Source of the DNA: Streptomyces sp. RPT161
Lineage (GTDB): Bacteria; Actinomycetota; Actinomycetes; Streptomycetales; Streptomycetaceae
Direction of reading: 5' to 3'
DNA length: 64,000 bases
Assembly (NCBI RefSeq): GCF_027533845.1
Contig: NZ_JAPZVN010000015.1
Coordinates: 90,476-154,475, forward strand
The notes under the pieces are model-generated. The model was not told where the DNA came from. It saw nothing but the letters and a program-made list of their open reading frames with translations, and searched no databases. Shown here one piece after another: positions 45,809 to 54,573 of this stretch; within the stretch, counting starts at the first letter, position 1; each line of letters begins with the position of its first letter. A program made the translations under genes and the position numbers.

Positions 45809-47736
45809 CGGCGGTGATGGTGCCGGACGCCTACGTGCTGCGCCTGCTGCGCCGCGCCGCCGGTGCGGGCGCGACGGTGACCGACGACGCGGACCACCTG
45901 CCTGCGGACCGGCTCGGCGTCCTGGTCGACCTGGGCTGGGACGCCGACCTCGCGGATCTCCCGGCGGCCGACGTCCCGATCCTGCCGATCCACGGCGTGC
46001 GGGGCAGGCTGGTGCTCGGCCCGATCACCGAGCCCGGCGTCATGGGATGCCCCCGCTGCCTCGCGTTGCGGGTGCGCGCTATCGACCGGCCGCCCGGGGC
46101 GCGGGCCGACGCCGAACTGCGCCCGCTGGCGGGGCGAGCAGGCGAGTACTGGTGGCCACCGGCCGCACCGAACCTGCTGGCCGCGGTGCTGGCCGACGAA
46201 CTCGACCGGCTGGCCGCCGGCGAACGGCCGCGCAGCAGCGGCGCAGCCTACGTGGTGGATGTCGGCGGGACTGACGGTGACTGGCATCCGGTGCTTCCCC
46301 ACACGCTGTGCCGGTCGGCGCACTGCGTGGCGGCGAGCACCCCGATCCCACCACCGCTGCCGGAACTGCACCGGCCGATCCCCGCGTTGGGTGTCGGGCA
46401 GACGCGCCGGTTCAAGGCGACGTGGTTCAGCGAGCGGCTGGAGGACGAGTACCTGGATCCCTGGTCCGGGCTGGCAACCGCACCCGCGCTGGCCGGCAAT
46501 GCCGCACTGCCCTCGGTACAGGCGGACGTGCCGACCGCGTGGGGGTTCGCCGAGATCGCCATCGGCCGGGCGGACGACTACGCGACCGCCCGCACCAGCG
46601 CGGTGCTGGAAGGGCTGGAACGGTACGCCGGCTGGCACTGCGGCGGCCGCGACCCGGTGCGGATGGCCGCCTTCGCCGATCTCGACAACGCCGTCGACCC
46701 CCGGGACCTCGGCCTGCACGAGGACGATGCCTATCGCACCGCCGGTTTCGAGTACACCGAGTTCACGCCGCAGATACCAACGGGCTGGGCACGCGCGTAC
46801 TCGGTACACACCGGGCGGGAAACGCTCCTGCCCTTCCACATCGCCTACTACGGCGCGACCCAGCGCACCGACACCGGTCCCGCCTTCGTGTACGAGAACT
46901 CCAACGGCTGCGCACTCGGCTCGGGCGTCGAGGAGGCACTGCTCGCCAGCTTGCTGGAGATCGCCGAACGGGACGCGTTCCTTTGCATGTGGTACTCCCG
47001 CACGCCGCTGCCCGAACTCGATCTCACCGATCCGGTCGACGAGCGGGTGGCCGCCGCGCTGCGCATGCTGCGTCATCACACCGGCCGGGAGATCCGGGCC
47101 TTCCGCGCGGTCGGTGAGTTCGGCGTGCCGGTGGTCATCTTGGTGTCCACGTCGGACGATCCGGCCGAGCCCGCGACGCTGAGCACCGCAGGCTGCGCGC
47201 TCACCGTCTCCTCGGCGCTGCTGGGCGCGGTACAGGAGATGGCCGCCGCCGCACCGGCCATCTCGGTCAACTACCGGGCTCGCCCTCAGGACGAGCTGAT
47301 CAGAGCATTCGAGCAGCCGGAACGGGTCCGTCACATGACCGACCACGCGCTGGTCGCCGCGCTGCCACGGGCCCGCGAGAGGTTCGCCTTCCTACTTGAG
47401 CAGCCGAACGGGCCGATGTCGACAGTCGAGTCGCCTGTTCCCGGCCTGCTCTCCCCGCAGGGGGACATCGCGGCCGATCTGGCAGCCATGCTGACGTTCG
47501 GTGAGCGCGCGGGCCGCGAGGTGATCGTCGCCGACCACACCACCGTCGAGCTGCACAGGCTCGGCTTGCGCTGCGTCAAGGCGGTCGTGCCCGGCACCGC
47601 ACCCATGACCTTCGGCCATCTGCACCGCAGATTGCCCAGTGCCCCGACGGTCCGGGCTTTCCGGCTGCGCAACGGGATCGACCCGGCGCGGGCATCGATG
47701 AGGGAGGTCTGCCATGAGCCCCACCCATTTCCTTGA
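45805..47736 (+). CDS. tsrO: YcaO cyclodehydratase for azoline formation (TsrO-like)
   Basis: A 643-residue YcaO protein with an N-terminal TOMM docking region containing MGCPRCLALRVRA. The YcaO domain carries the ATP/Mg-binding segments ARTSAVLEGLERYAG, SNGCALGSGVEEALLASLLEIAERDAF and GAVQEM. The C-terminus reads EPHPFP, matching the proline-rich PxPxP end that is important in azoline-forming YcaO enzymes. It uses ATP to cyclise core cysteines to thiazolines together with the TsrN-like partner. A second, shorter YcaO at 54570 lacks this tail and pairs with TfuA, so the two have different jobs. The 3' end overlaps the P450 gene by 23 bp. Confidence 0.92.
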   Translation: MTAVMVPDAYVLRLLRRAAGAGATVTDDADHLPADRLGVLVDLGWDADLADLPAADVPILPIHGVRGRLVLGPITEPGVMGCPRCLALRVRAIDRPPGARADAELRPLAGRAGEYWWPPAAPNLLAAVLADELDRLAAGERPRSSGAAYVVDVGGTDGDWHPVLPHTLCRSAHCVAASTPIPPPLPELHRPIPALGVGQTRRFKATWFSERLEDEYLDPWSGLATAPALAGNAALPSVQADVPTAWGFAEIAIGRADDYATARTSAVLEGLERYAGWHCGGRDPVRMAAFADLDNAVDPRDLGLHEDDAYRTAGFEYTEFTPQIPTGWARAYSVHTGRETLLPFHIAYYGATQRTDTGPAFVYENSNGCALGSGVEEALLASLLEIAERDAFLCMWYSRTPLPELDLTDPVDERVAAALRMLRHHTGREIRAFRAVGEFGVPVVILVSTSDDPAEPATLSTAGCALTVSSALLGAVQEMAAAAPAISVNYRARPQDELIRAFEQPERVRHMTDHALVAALPRARERFAFLLEQPNGPMSTVESPVPGLLSPQGDIAADLAAMLTFGERAGREVIVADHTTVELHRLGLRCVKAVVPGTAPMTFGHLHRRLPSAPTVRAFRLRNGIDPARASMREVCHEPHPFP

Positions 47737-49063
47737 AGCGCCCCCGCCGGGTGTGAGCGCACTGCCAGGCGGCCTCGGCTGGACGGTCACCGACCGGTCC
47801 GTCGCCGTCCGGCTGCTGGGCGACGACCGGCTCGGCGTCGTGGAGTCCGCGCCGGTGATGGCGGTCCTGACCGCTCGTCTGCCCGTCGAGGTGCGCCCGC
47901 TCGCCGCCGAACTGGCCCAGTTCGCCGAACGGATCATGCTGCAGGCCGCGCCACAGCGACATGCCGCACTGCGCAAGGCCTTCGGTCGCTTCTTCACAGC
48001 GGACGCCGTTGCCGCGCTGGTGCCGACGATGCGGCAGATCGCCGAGCGGATCATCACCGGCCTGGCCGGTAAGGGCGGCTGCGAGTTCATGACGGAGGTC
48101 GCCTTCCGCTACGCCATCGACGTCGGCGCTCACCTGCTCGGACTGCGACCGGCCGAGTTCAGCCGATTGCACAAGCTCAGCCAGCGGCTCGCCCTTGTCG
48201 CCTACGCGTCCAGGGTGACCGATCCGGCCCAGGCGGTAAGGGACGGGCACGCGGCGCTCGTGGCCATTCGCGAGGCGATCGCGACAGCCCGGGCCGACGC
48301 GCCCGACGGGACGGTTCTCGGCGTGTGGAACAGCGGGGAGATCGGCGATCTGGCCGATGTGGACTTCGAGGCCAACACGGTCATGCTCATCCAGGCCTCC
48401 CTGGAGACCGTGGCCGGCATGCTCGGGAACGCGGCCGCCCGGCTGCTCACCACGCCCGGTGCCCTGGCCGGTGGAGAGCTGCGCGACGCTCTGATCGACG
48501 AGGCGCTGCGCGCCGAGCCCCCTCTGAAGACCCTGGAACGGATGGTCCGCGAGCCGATCGACCTGGACGGGTTCCGGTTCGAGGCGGGCCAGGTGATCTC
48601 GGTCCGGATCGCCGATGCCAACCGGCTCGACACCCGGCCGGAGGACGGGGAGATCGCCGTCGCCGGGCGGGCGGTGCTGTCCTTCGGCTGGGGCGCCTAC
48701 CGCTGTCTCGGCGCCCGGCTGGCGCGGCATCAGGCACAGGAACTGTTCGGTGCGCTGCACCGGATCGTGCCCGGCTGCGCGCTCGCCGATCCAGAGGTCG
48801 AACGGGTGCGGCACATCCGCTTCGACATGCCGCGCAGACTGCTGGTGGGCTGGACCGCACCCGCCGCCTCGCCCACCGACGCACTCACCGAAGCGCTCAC
48901 CGAAGCCCTTGCCGAGCACGACCTCGACCGGCCGCTGAGTTCCGTCGAGCGCGTGGTGGCCGCGACGGTGCTGCAAGAGCGAGGTCACCAGCGGCCCGAC
49001 CTGACCGATCCACCGCAAACCATTCGGGAGTGGGTGACATGGGCGATTCTCGACCATGGCTGA
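47714..49063 (+). CDS. tsrP: Cytochrome P450 with carrier-protein-like C-terminal tail (TsrP-like)
   Basis: A 449-residue P450. The heme-ligand loop is FGWGAYRCLGARLA near residue 335. The K-helix lies in DEALRAEPPLKTLERMV. The I-helix region (LIQASLETVAGML) lacks the usual AGxDT acid-alcohol pair. In the thiostrepton pathway TsrP dihydroxylates Ile10, which is present in this core. After the P450 domain ends (about residue 385) there is an unusual 65-residue tail. It contains DLDRPLSSVERVV, HQRPDLTDPPQTI and REWVTWAI, which reads like an acyl/peptidyl carrier protein with Ser410 where the phosphopantetheine serine would be. The downstream adenylating enzyme overlaps this tail by 25 bp. Confidence 0.85.
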   Translation: MSPTHFLEAPPPGVSALPGGLGWTVTDRSVAVRLLGDDRLGVVESAPVMAVLTARLPVEVRPLAAELAQFAERIMLQAAPQRHAALRKAFGRFFTADAVAALVPTMRQIAERIITGLAGKGGCEFMTEVAFRYAIDVGAHLLGLRPAEFSRLHKLSQRLALVAYASRVTDPAQAVRDGHAALVAIREAIATARADAPDGTVLGVWNSGEIGDLADVDFEANTVMLIQASLETVAGMLGNAAARLLTTPGALAGGELRDALIDEALRAEPPLKTLERMVREPIDLDGFRFEAGQVISVRIADANRLDTRPEDGEIAVAGRAVLSFGWGAYRCLGARLARHQAQELFGALHRIVPGCALADPEVERVRHIRFDMPRRLLVGWTAPAASPTDALTEALTEALAEHDLDRPLSSVERVVAATVLQERGHQRPDLTDPPQTIREWVTWAILDHG

Positions 49064-50334
49064 GCGCCGCCGTCGACACGCTGACGACCGCGCGAACCGG
49101 ACTGGTCACCGAGCACGGCCGCTACAGCTGGGCGGAACTGGTGGCGCAGGCCGGTGCGTTGGCCGCTGACCTGCCAACCTCCCCGTACGGCTGGGTGGTT
49201 CCGTCGGACGGCTCGGTGCGCTCGGTGATCGGCCTGCTCGCGGTCGGCCTCGCCGATCCGGCACCTAGCTGGGTGCTCGGCGATCCAGGACGGTGGAGCA
49301 CGGGCGAAGCGGTCGGTGAAGCGCTGTGGCAGGCCGGGGCGTCCTGCTCGCCACCGGGTTCCGTACCCGGCGTCAGTTACGCCACCGCGACCTCCGGTAC
49401 GACGGGCCAGCCAAGGCTGCTGTTCGGCGATCCGGCCGCGCTGCCCGACGCGGTACGGCTGTACGCCGACGGGATGCCCGAATACGCCGACGCCGAGGTC
49501 TTCGCGGCCTGCTCGGCGCTCGACTTCGCCGCCGCCTTCTACATGACCGTCGTCCCAGCCATCCTGCGCGCTCGCGATCTGGTGCTGTTCGCGCCCCACC
49601 GCTGGGACGTGGCGGTGCGCGAACTCGACGGCCGAAAGGGAGTCTGCCTCGCCGCGCCGGTGCTGGCCGCGCTCGGCGGACGCGCCGCTTCCAGTGGCGA
49701 CTACCGCGGTTTGTCGCTCGTGCCCGCGGGCGGCGGACTGACCGCGGCGCGAGCCGAACGGATCAGCGCCGGGTTCACCGGCTGCTCCTTCCTGACCATG
49801 CTCGGCTCCACCGAGACCGGCCTGCTGACCGTGGGTCGCGAGGTGCGTGAGGACGGGCACATCGGCAGTCCGCTACCGGGCAAACCGGTGTGGCTGGCCG
49901 ATGTCGGAGCGGACGGCGTGGGCACCCTGTGGACGAAGGGCCCGGACACCCGGTTCGCTGCCAGTGACGGCAGTCTGCTGCGGGACGCCGACGGCGCAGT
50001 CAGTACCGGCGACCTCGCCCACCTCGACGCGGCGGGCACCGGGTACTTCCTCGACGGCCGCAGCGACGACCTGATCAAGGTGGACGGCGTCAGCGTGTAT
50101 CCCACCGCGGTCGCCGCGGCGGTGCGCGCCCTGCCCGGGGTACTCGACGCCGCTGTCTCGGTCGATCGCGGCGGCCCTGTCGACCGGATCGTCGTGACGG
50201 TCATCGGTGAGACCACCGAGCACCGCGTCCGCGAGGCCTGCGGCGCACTGCCGCAACCCGTTGTACCGCAACGCGTAGTGATCACGGCTGGTGAGGCCGC
50301 CGCGTACAACGAGCGCGGGAAGGTGCTGCTGTGA
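49039..50334 (+). CDS. tsrQ: Adenylating enzyme for quinaldic acid activation (TsrQ-like)
   Basis: A 431-residue, short ANL enzyme. It has the P-loop YATATSGTTGQPRLLF at about residues 114-129, LTMLGSTETGL as the A5 motif, VSTGDLAHLD, GRSDDLIKVDGVSVYP and a C-terminal AYNERGKVLL with the catalytic Lys. The N-terminal domain is truncated compared with acyl-CoA ligases of about 520 residues. It presumably forms quinaldyl-AMP for attachment to Thr12 of the peptide. Whether an acyl-CoA or a carrier-bound thioester intervenes is unknown, but a carrier-like tail on the preceding P450 is suggestive. 25-bp overlap upstream and 4-bp overlap (GTGA) downstream. Confidence 0.85.
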   Translation: MGDSRPWLSAAVDTLTTARTGLVTEHGRYSWAELVAQAGALAADLPTSPYGWVVPSDGSVRSVIGLLAVGLADPAPSWVLGDPGRWSTGEAVGEALWQAGASCSPPGSVPGVSYATATSGTTGQPRLLFGDPAALPDAVRLYADGMPEYADAEVFAACSALDFAAAFYMTVVPAILRARDLVLFAPHRWDVAVRELDGRKGVCLAAPVLAALGGRAASSGDYRGLSLVPAGGGLTAARAERISAGFTGCSFLTMLGSTETGLLTVGREVREDGHIGSPLPGKPVWLADVGADGVGTLWTKGPDTRFAASDGSLLRDADGAVSTGDLAHLDAAGTGYFLDGRSDDLIKVDGVSVYPTAVAAAVRALPGVLDAAVSVDRGGPVDRIVVTVIGETTEHRVREACGALPQPVVPQRVVITAGEAAAYNERGKVLL

Positions 50335-51512
50335 GCACCGACGCGGCGGCACGGGAAAGGGTGACCGCGACGCTGCTGCGCAACCCGGCCGCGCTGTATG
50401 AGAAGTTGCGCAAACGCGGGCCGGTGCAGTGGAGCGAGCCAGGACGGACGTGGCTGGTCGTCGGCTACGCCGCGGCCCGGATGGTGCTGCGTGACACCAG
50501 GTTCCGGATGCCGGGCCCGGGTGCCGACGCCAACTGGGGTGAGGGCAGCAAGCACGGTGAGTTCGTGCGCAGCCTGCTCCTGGAAGCCGAGGGCGCCCAC
50601 CACGACCGGTTGCGCAGGATCCTGTCCCCGGCGTTCACACCACGGGCGATCCGGGCACGCGAGAACCGGATCACGTCGGCCGTGCACGGCCTGCTCGACG
50701 ACATCGGTCCGGCAAGGGAGTTCGACGGGGTCGCCGCCGTCAGTTCCCGGCTGCCGGTGGCGGTGGTCGGCGACCTGGTCGGCGTACCACCCGAGGACCG
50801 CCCGCGGGTTTCGCGGCTCTGCCGGGCGATCAGCACCGGCGGCGGGCTCAGTACCGGTGCGGCCGAACAGGCCGCGGTGGACACCGCGATCACCGCGCTC
50901 GATGAACTCACCGAACTCGTCGGTGACTGGCTGGCCGCGCCGGAGCGGCTGTCGGCGGGCTCGGTGCTGGCGGCAACGGCCGACGGCAGCCTGCTGAGCA
51001 GGGTCGAGACCGTCGCCACTGTGTTCAGCCTGTACCTCGCCGGCCATGACACCTCGCGAAACATGCTCAGTGCGCTACTGCTGAAGCTGGCTACCCAGGA
51101 CGGCCTGCTGGCTCGGCTCGCCGAGGACCGCGCGGCCGCCGGGGACGTGGTCGACCAGGTGCTGCTCGGCGAGTCGCCGCTGACCTTCACCGCACGCGTG
51201 GCACTGGAAGACGTGCTGGTCGAGGGCGAGTTGATCGCCAAAGGCGATCCGGTCCAGATCATGCTCGGCGCGGCCAACCACGAACTGCTGGCCACCGGCC
51301 GCTCCCCCGGCCAGCTCGCCGGGGTGAGCTTCGGCGAGGGTCGGCACGTCTGCCTCGGTGCGCACCTGGCCAGGCTGGAGGGCACCGCGGTGCTCTCCGC
51401 CGCGGCGCGGCGCTGGTCGGCGCTGGCCCTCGCGGGAGATCCGCAGTGGACCCCGCACTTCCTGCACCGTGGGCTGGACGGCCTGCCTCTGAAGGCGACG
51501 TGGCGCGATTGA
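50331..51512 (+). CDS. tsrR: Cytochrome P450 (TsrR-like quinaldate epoxidase)
   Basis: A 393-residue typical bacterial P450 with the I-helix LAGHDTSRNML, the heme loop FGEGRHVCLGAHLAR, and the C-helix EGAHHDRLRRILSPAFTPR. It starts at a GTG overlapping the upstream stop. By order it matches TsrR, which epoxidises the quinaldate moiety so that the TsrI-type hydrolase can close the side ring. It keeps the canonical acid-alcohol pair, unlike the TsrP-like P450 two genes upstream. Confidence 0.9.
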   Translation: MSTDAAARERVTATLLRNPAALYEKLRKRGPVQWSEPGRTWLVVGYAAARMVLRDTRFRMPGPGADANWGEGSKHGEFVRSLLLEAEGAHHDRLRRILSPAFTPRAIRARENRITSAVHGLLDDIGPAREFDGVAAVSSRLPVAVVGDLVGVPPEDRPRVSRLCRAISTGGGLSTGAAEQAAVDTAITALDELTELVGDWLAAPERLSAGSVLAATADGSLLSRVETVATVFSLYLAGHDTSRNMLSALLLKLATQDGLLARLAEDRAAAGDVVDQVLLGESPLTFTARVALEDVLVEGELIAKGDPVQIMLGAANHELLATGRSPGQLAGVSFGEGRHVCLGAHLARLEGTAVLSAAARRWSALALAGDPQWTPHFLHRGLDGLPLKATWRD

Positions 51513-53980
51513 CCGAGCCCGAGGAGACCCAACTCAGTCCGGTGCTGGTCCGGCGGCGCTGCCGCGTCGCCGTCGACGTCCTGCGCGGCCTGGGCAGCGA
51601 CGAGGTATGGCGCACGGCGAAGGAACTGGCGGACGTCACAGAACGCTGCCGGCTCATCGGCGGCGCGATAGCGGACCGCATCGCCCCGTTGGTTCCGCTG
51701 GCGGACCAGGACCAGCGACGGCAGCTGCTGCGCGCCAGGCGTGACGCGTTCAACGTCCGCCCGCTCACCGCCGTACCACCGGTCGAGGGTGCCCGGGCCT
51801 ACCAGTTGGCCATCGCCGACCGCGACCGATGCGCCGAGGCGCTTGGCCGGTACACCGACGAACTGGCCGCGTCGACGCAGGAGACCCTGCGTGCGGCGCT
51901 GGCCGATCCCGGTTTCGCCGCGTCGGTGGAGATGTCGGTACCCGGCCTGGTGTCGGCCGTGCGGGCCGACGATCCGGGCAGCGTGTCGGCGCGTGCCCGG
52001 CGACGTGCGCTGACCCTGCTGCGGTTGGTACAGCGAGCCGCGACCAAGCCCAGCCCCTTCGCCCGGTTCACCGACTCCACCGTGCTGCTGCCCGGAGCCA
52101 CGCATCGTCCGCCGAGCAGTCACGTACGGGTCGATCGGCGCGCGGTGGACTGGGTGCGTGACTGGGTTCGCACATCGGGGCTGACCGTAGTGCCGACCGG
52201 GCGGGTGCTGCTGACCACGAATCCCAGCGCGACTGTCGCCGATGGCCGGGTGAGCTGGCTGGCGGGCGAAGGTCTGCGCAGCGCGCGTTGCACCGAGCAG
52301 CTGGCCGCGCTGCTGGCCCGGCTACGTACTCCGGCGCGACTTGCCGACCTGTGCCCCTCCGGGGCCGTTCCGCAGGCCCTGCGCCAGTTGATCCGCAACG
52401 GGCTGATCGAGGCCGGCCCGTACCTGCCCGGGTGGGGCCGCAACACGCTCGCGGTCGCCGCCGAGGCGGTCGGCACCGGCGACGAGAGTGCGCGGGCGGT
52501 CCATGACGCGTTGCGCGCCCTGCACACGATCGAGTCCTCGCCCCCGTCCGAGCCGTCGTCCGCGTCGCGCGCACGAGAGCGGGCCGACCTGGCCCGCGCC
52601 GGCATTCGCCGACTCGCCGAGGCCTGCGGGCAGCGAGACGAGGGCGACGACCGGTTACTGGTCACCGAGGACCTCGTTGCCGTTGCGGCGGCCGACGGTC
52701 CGTTGCCGACCGCGCGGATGCTCGCCGACCTCGGCCGGGTTCAGCGGATCGCGCCACTGCTCGGCGCCGAGCTGCCCTTCCAACTCGCTGCCGCGGTCTG
52801 CTTCCGAGCCCGGTTCGGTGACGCCGCGGTGCCGTTGCTGACGGCGTTCCGCTGGTTCGTGGAGACCGGTCGGCAGGCGGCGGACGAACTGATCGCGGAG
52901 TCCGTCGAACCGGTGCTGGCCGAAGTGCTCCGCCTGCGCGGCGAACTGGCCGACGGGCTGGCCAAGCTCGCCGCCGAAGCACCCGGTCTGCACACCGTCG
53001 CCTGTGACGGCGGTTGGCTGAGCGAACTCGCCGACGCCCTGCCCGCCGAGGTGGCTCCGTGGACGAACACGGCATGGCCGGTGCAGTGGGCCGATGACCA
53101 ACTCGTGCTGAACGGAGTCAGCGTCGGCTTCGGCCGCTTCCCGGCCAGGGTCGCCGGCACTCTCGCCGAAGCCGACCTCGCCCGGTTGCGCGCGGAAGTC
53201 GCGAGGACCGTGCCGCCGGGCGTCGTGCCCGCGGACATCGCGGCCCGGTTCGGTGCGACCGCGAACGAGCACCCCCTGCTGTTGCCGATCGCGCTGGCCT
53301 ACCCGGGCAGCGCCCTGGAATGTGAACCCGCCGCGCGGGTCGACCTCTCCACCGTCACGGTGCGCGTCGAGCATGGCAGGCTGGTCGCCGGAAGCACCGT
53401 CTTCCCCGGCCGGACGCTGCTTCCGGTACCGCACAACGCGACCCTGCCGAGCATCGCGCCGCCGCTGTTCCGCTGGTTGAGCAGGCTGGGGCCGTCGCAG
53501 GGCAGCACGCTCGCACTGTGGGACCTCGTCGACTCCACCGCCGACCAGGGCGGCGTACGCCACTATCCCCGGCTGACCCTCGGTGACCTCGTGCTGTGCC
53601 GGCGAACGTGGAAGGTGCCCGGCGGGGAGCTGCCTGCGGGGACCGACGTGCTCACCTGGCTGCGCTGGTCCGAACGCACGGGTGTGCCACGCCGGTCGTT
53701 CCTGCGCGAAACCACACTGCCCGACCCGTGGGACGTGTTGCGCGGCCGGGCCTCCGACCACCGCGTGCACCAGGCACGTTCCCGAACCGGGGCCGCGGTG
53801 CGCAAACCGGCCTACGTCGACCTCGCGCAGCCGCTGGGCAGACCGCACGAGGGGGCCGTGCACGGCGAGACGCTGACCTTCACCGAACCGCTGCCCGACC
53901 CGCTGGCCACCGCCGACGACTACGTCGTCGAGTACGTGATTGAGACATATCAACCGCTCCACTGTAGGAGGACCTCATGA
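51500..53980 (+). CDS. tsrS: Second LanB N-terminal-type dehydratase (TsrS-like)
   Basis: An 826-residue LanB glutamylation-domain paralogue. I start at the GTG at 51500 (GAAGG just upstream); a longer frame begins inside the P450 gene. Shared LanB elements are ATKPSPFARFTDST near residue 175, the central VGFGRFPARVAGTL and the C-terminal HYPRLTLGDLVLCRRTWKVPGG. Thiostrepton-type clusters carry two such proteins (TsrJ and TsrS), presumably for different Ser/Thr residues or for quinaldate-ester formation. It lies directly before the three genes that are extra relative to the tsr cluster, with a 4-bp overlap. Confidence 0.87.
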   Translation: MARLTEPEETQLSPVLVRRRCRVAVDVLRGLGSDEVWRTAKELADVTERCRLIGGAIADRIAPLVPLADQDQRRQLLRARRDAFNVRPLTAVPPVEGARAYQLAIADRDRCAEALGRYTDELAASTQETLRAALADPGFAASVEMSVPGLVSAVRADDPGSVSARARRRALTLLRLVQRAATKPSPFARFTDSTVLLPGATHRPPSSHVRVDRRAVDWVRDWVRTSGLTVVPTGRVLLTTNPSATVADGRVSWLAGEGLRSARCTEQLAALLARLRTPARLADLCPSGAVPQALRQLIRNGLIEAGPYLPGWGRNTLAVAAEAVGTGDESARAVHDALRALHTIESSPPSEPSSASRARERADLARAGIRRLAEACGQRDEGDDRLLVTEDLVAVAAADGPLPTARMLADLGRVQRIAPLLGAELPFQLAAAVCFRARFGDAAVPLLTAFRWFVETGRQAADELIAESVEPVLAEVLRLRGELADGLAKLAAEAPGLHTVACDGGWLSELADALPAEVAPWTNTAWPVQWADDQLVLNGVSVGFGRFPARVAGTLAEADLARLRAEVARTVPPGVVPADIAARFGATANEHPLLLPIALAYPGSALECEPAARVDLSTVTVRVEHGRLVAGSTVFPGRTLLPVPHNATLPSIAPPLFRWLSRLGPSQGSTLALWDLVDSTADQGGVRHYPRLTLGDLVLCRRTWKVPGGELPAGTDVLTWLRWSERTGVPRRSFLRETTLPDPWDVLRGRASDHRVHQARSRTGAAVRKPAYVDLAQPLGRPHEGAVHGETLTFTEPLPDPLATADDYVVEYVIETYQPLHCRRTS

Positions 53981-54573
53981 CCGCCGAAGCAGCCTGGACG
54001 CCGATCCGGACCGCGTTGGCCGAAGCAGCCGACTACTGGGTCTGCACCGTGCGTTCGGACGGGCGGCCCCACACCGTTCCCGTCTGGGGCGTGTGGTGGC
54101 GCGACGGCGTGGTGTTCTCCACCGTCGGGTCCAGCGTGAAGTCGAAGAACCTGCGCGGTAACGCGAAGGCGACCGTGCATCTGGGCAGCGCGCAGGAGGT
54201 GGTGATCGTGGACGGAACCGCGACGGAGATCATCGACCCTGCCGAACTCGCCGAGATCGGCGCGCTGTTCGACATGAAGTACGCCTCGGGTGTGGCGAAC
54301 ACCTACGACCTCGTCACCGCACGGCAGTCCGGGATGACCGTCTGCGCGGTACGAGCGGAGGTGGTGCGGCACTGGCGCTCGGACGACATGTTCCGCTCGC
54401 AGCGGTTCACCTTCGACGCCGACGGCCAGCCGGTACTCGCCGAATCCGTCGGCATGCCCGACCTTTCGTCCGAGGTGTCGGATCACGGCGCGGAGGACAC
54501 CGGCGATGTGCGGAACGTGCGGGAAAAGAAGGAGGCCATGGAGGCGGCCGACGACAAGGTGTCGCCGCGATGA
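53977..54573 (+). CDS. F420H2-dependent dehydropiperidine reductase candidate (TpnL-like)
   Basis: A 198-residue split-beta-barrel protein of the PNPOx/F420-dependent reductase superfamily: DYWVCTVRSDGRPHTVPVWGVWW at the N-terminus, SVKSKNLRGNAKATVHL and a DGTATEI strand. A charged helical tail follows beyond residue 150. It has no counterpart between tsrS and tsrT in the thiostrepton order. In the thiopeptin cluster a protein of this superfamily (TpnL) reduces the central dehydropiperidine to piperidine with F420H2, and the same function is inferred here. It is fully coupled to its neighbours by 4-bp overlaps, so it is an integral part of the operon. Confidence 0.8.
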   Translation: MTAEAAWTPIRTALAEAADYWVCTVRSDGRPHTVPVWGVWWRDGVVFSTVGSSVKSKNLRGNAKATVHLGSAQEVVIVDGTATEIIDPAELAEIGALFDMKYASGVANTYDLVTARQSGMTVCAVRAEVVRHWRSDDMFRSQRFTFDADGQPVLAESVGMPDLSSEVSDHGAEDTGDVRNVREKKEAMEAADDKVSPR

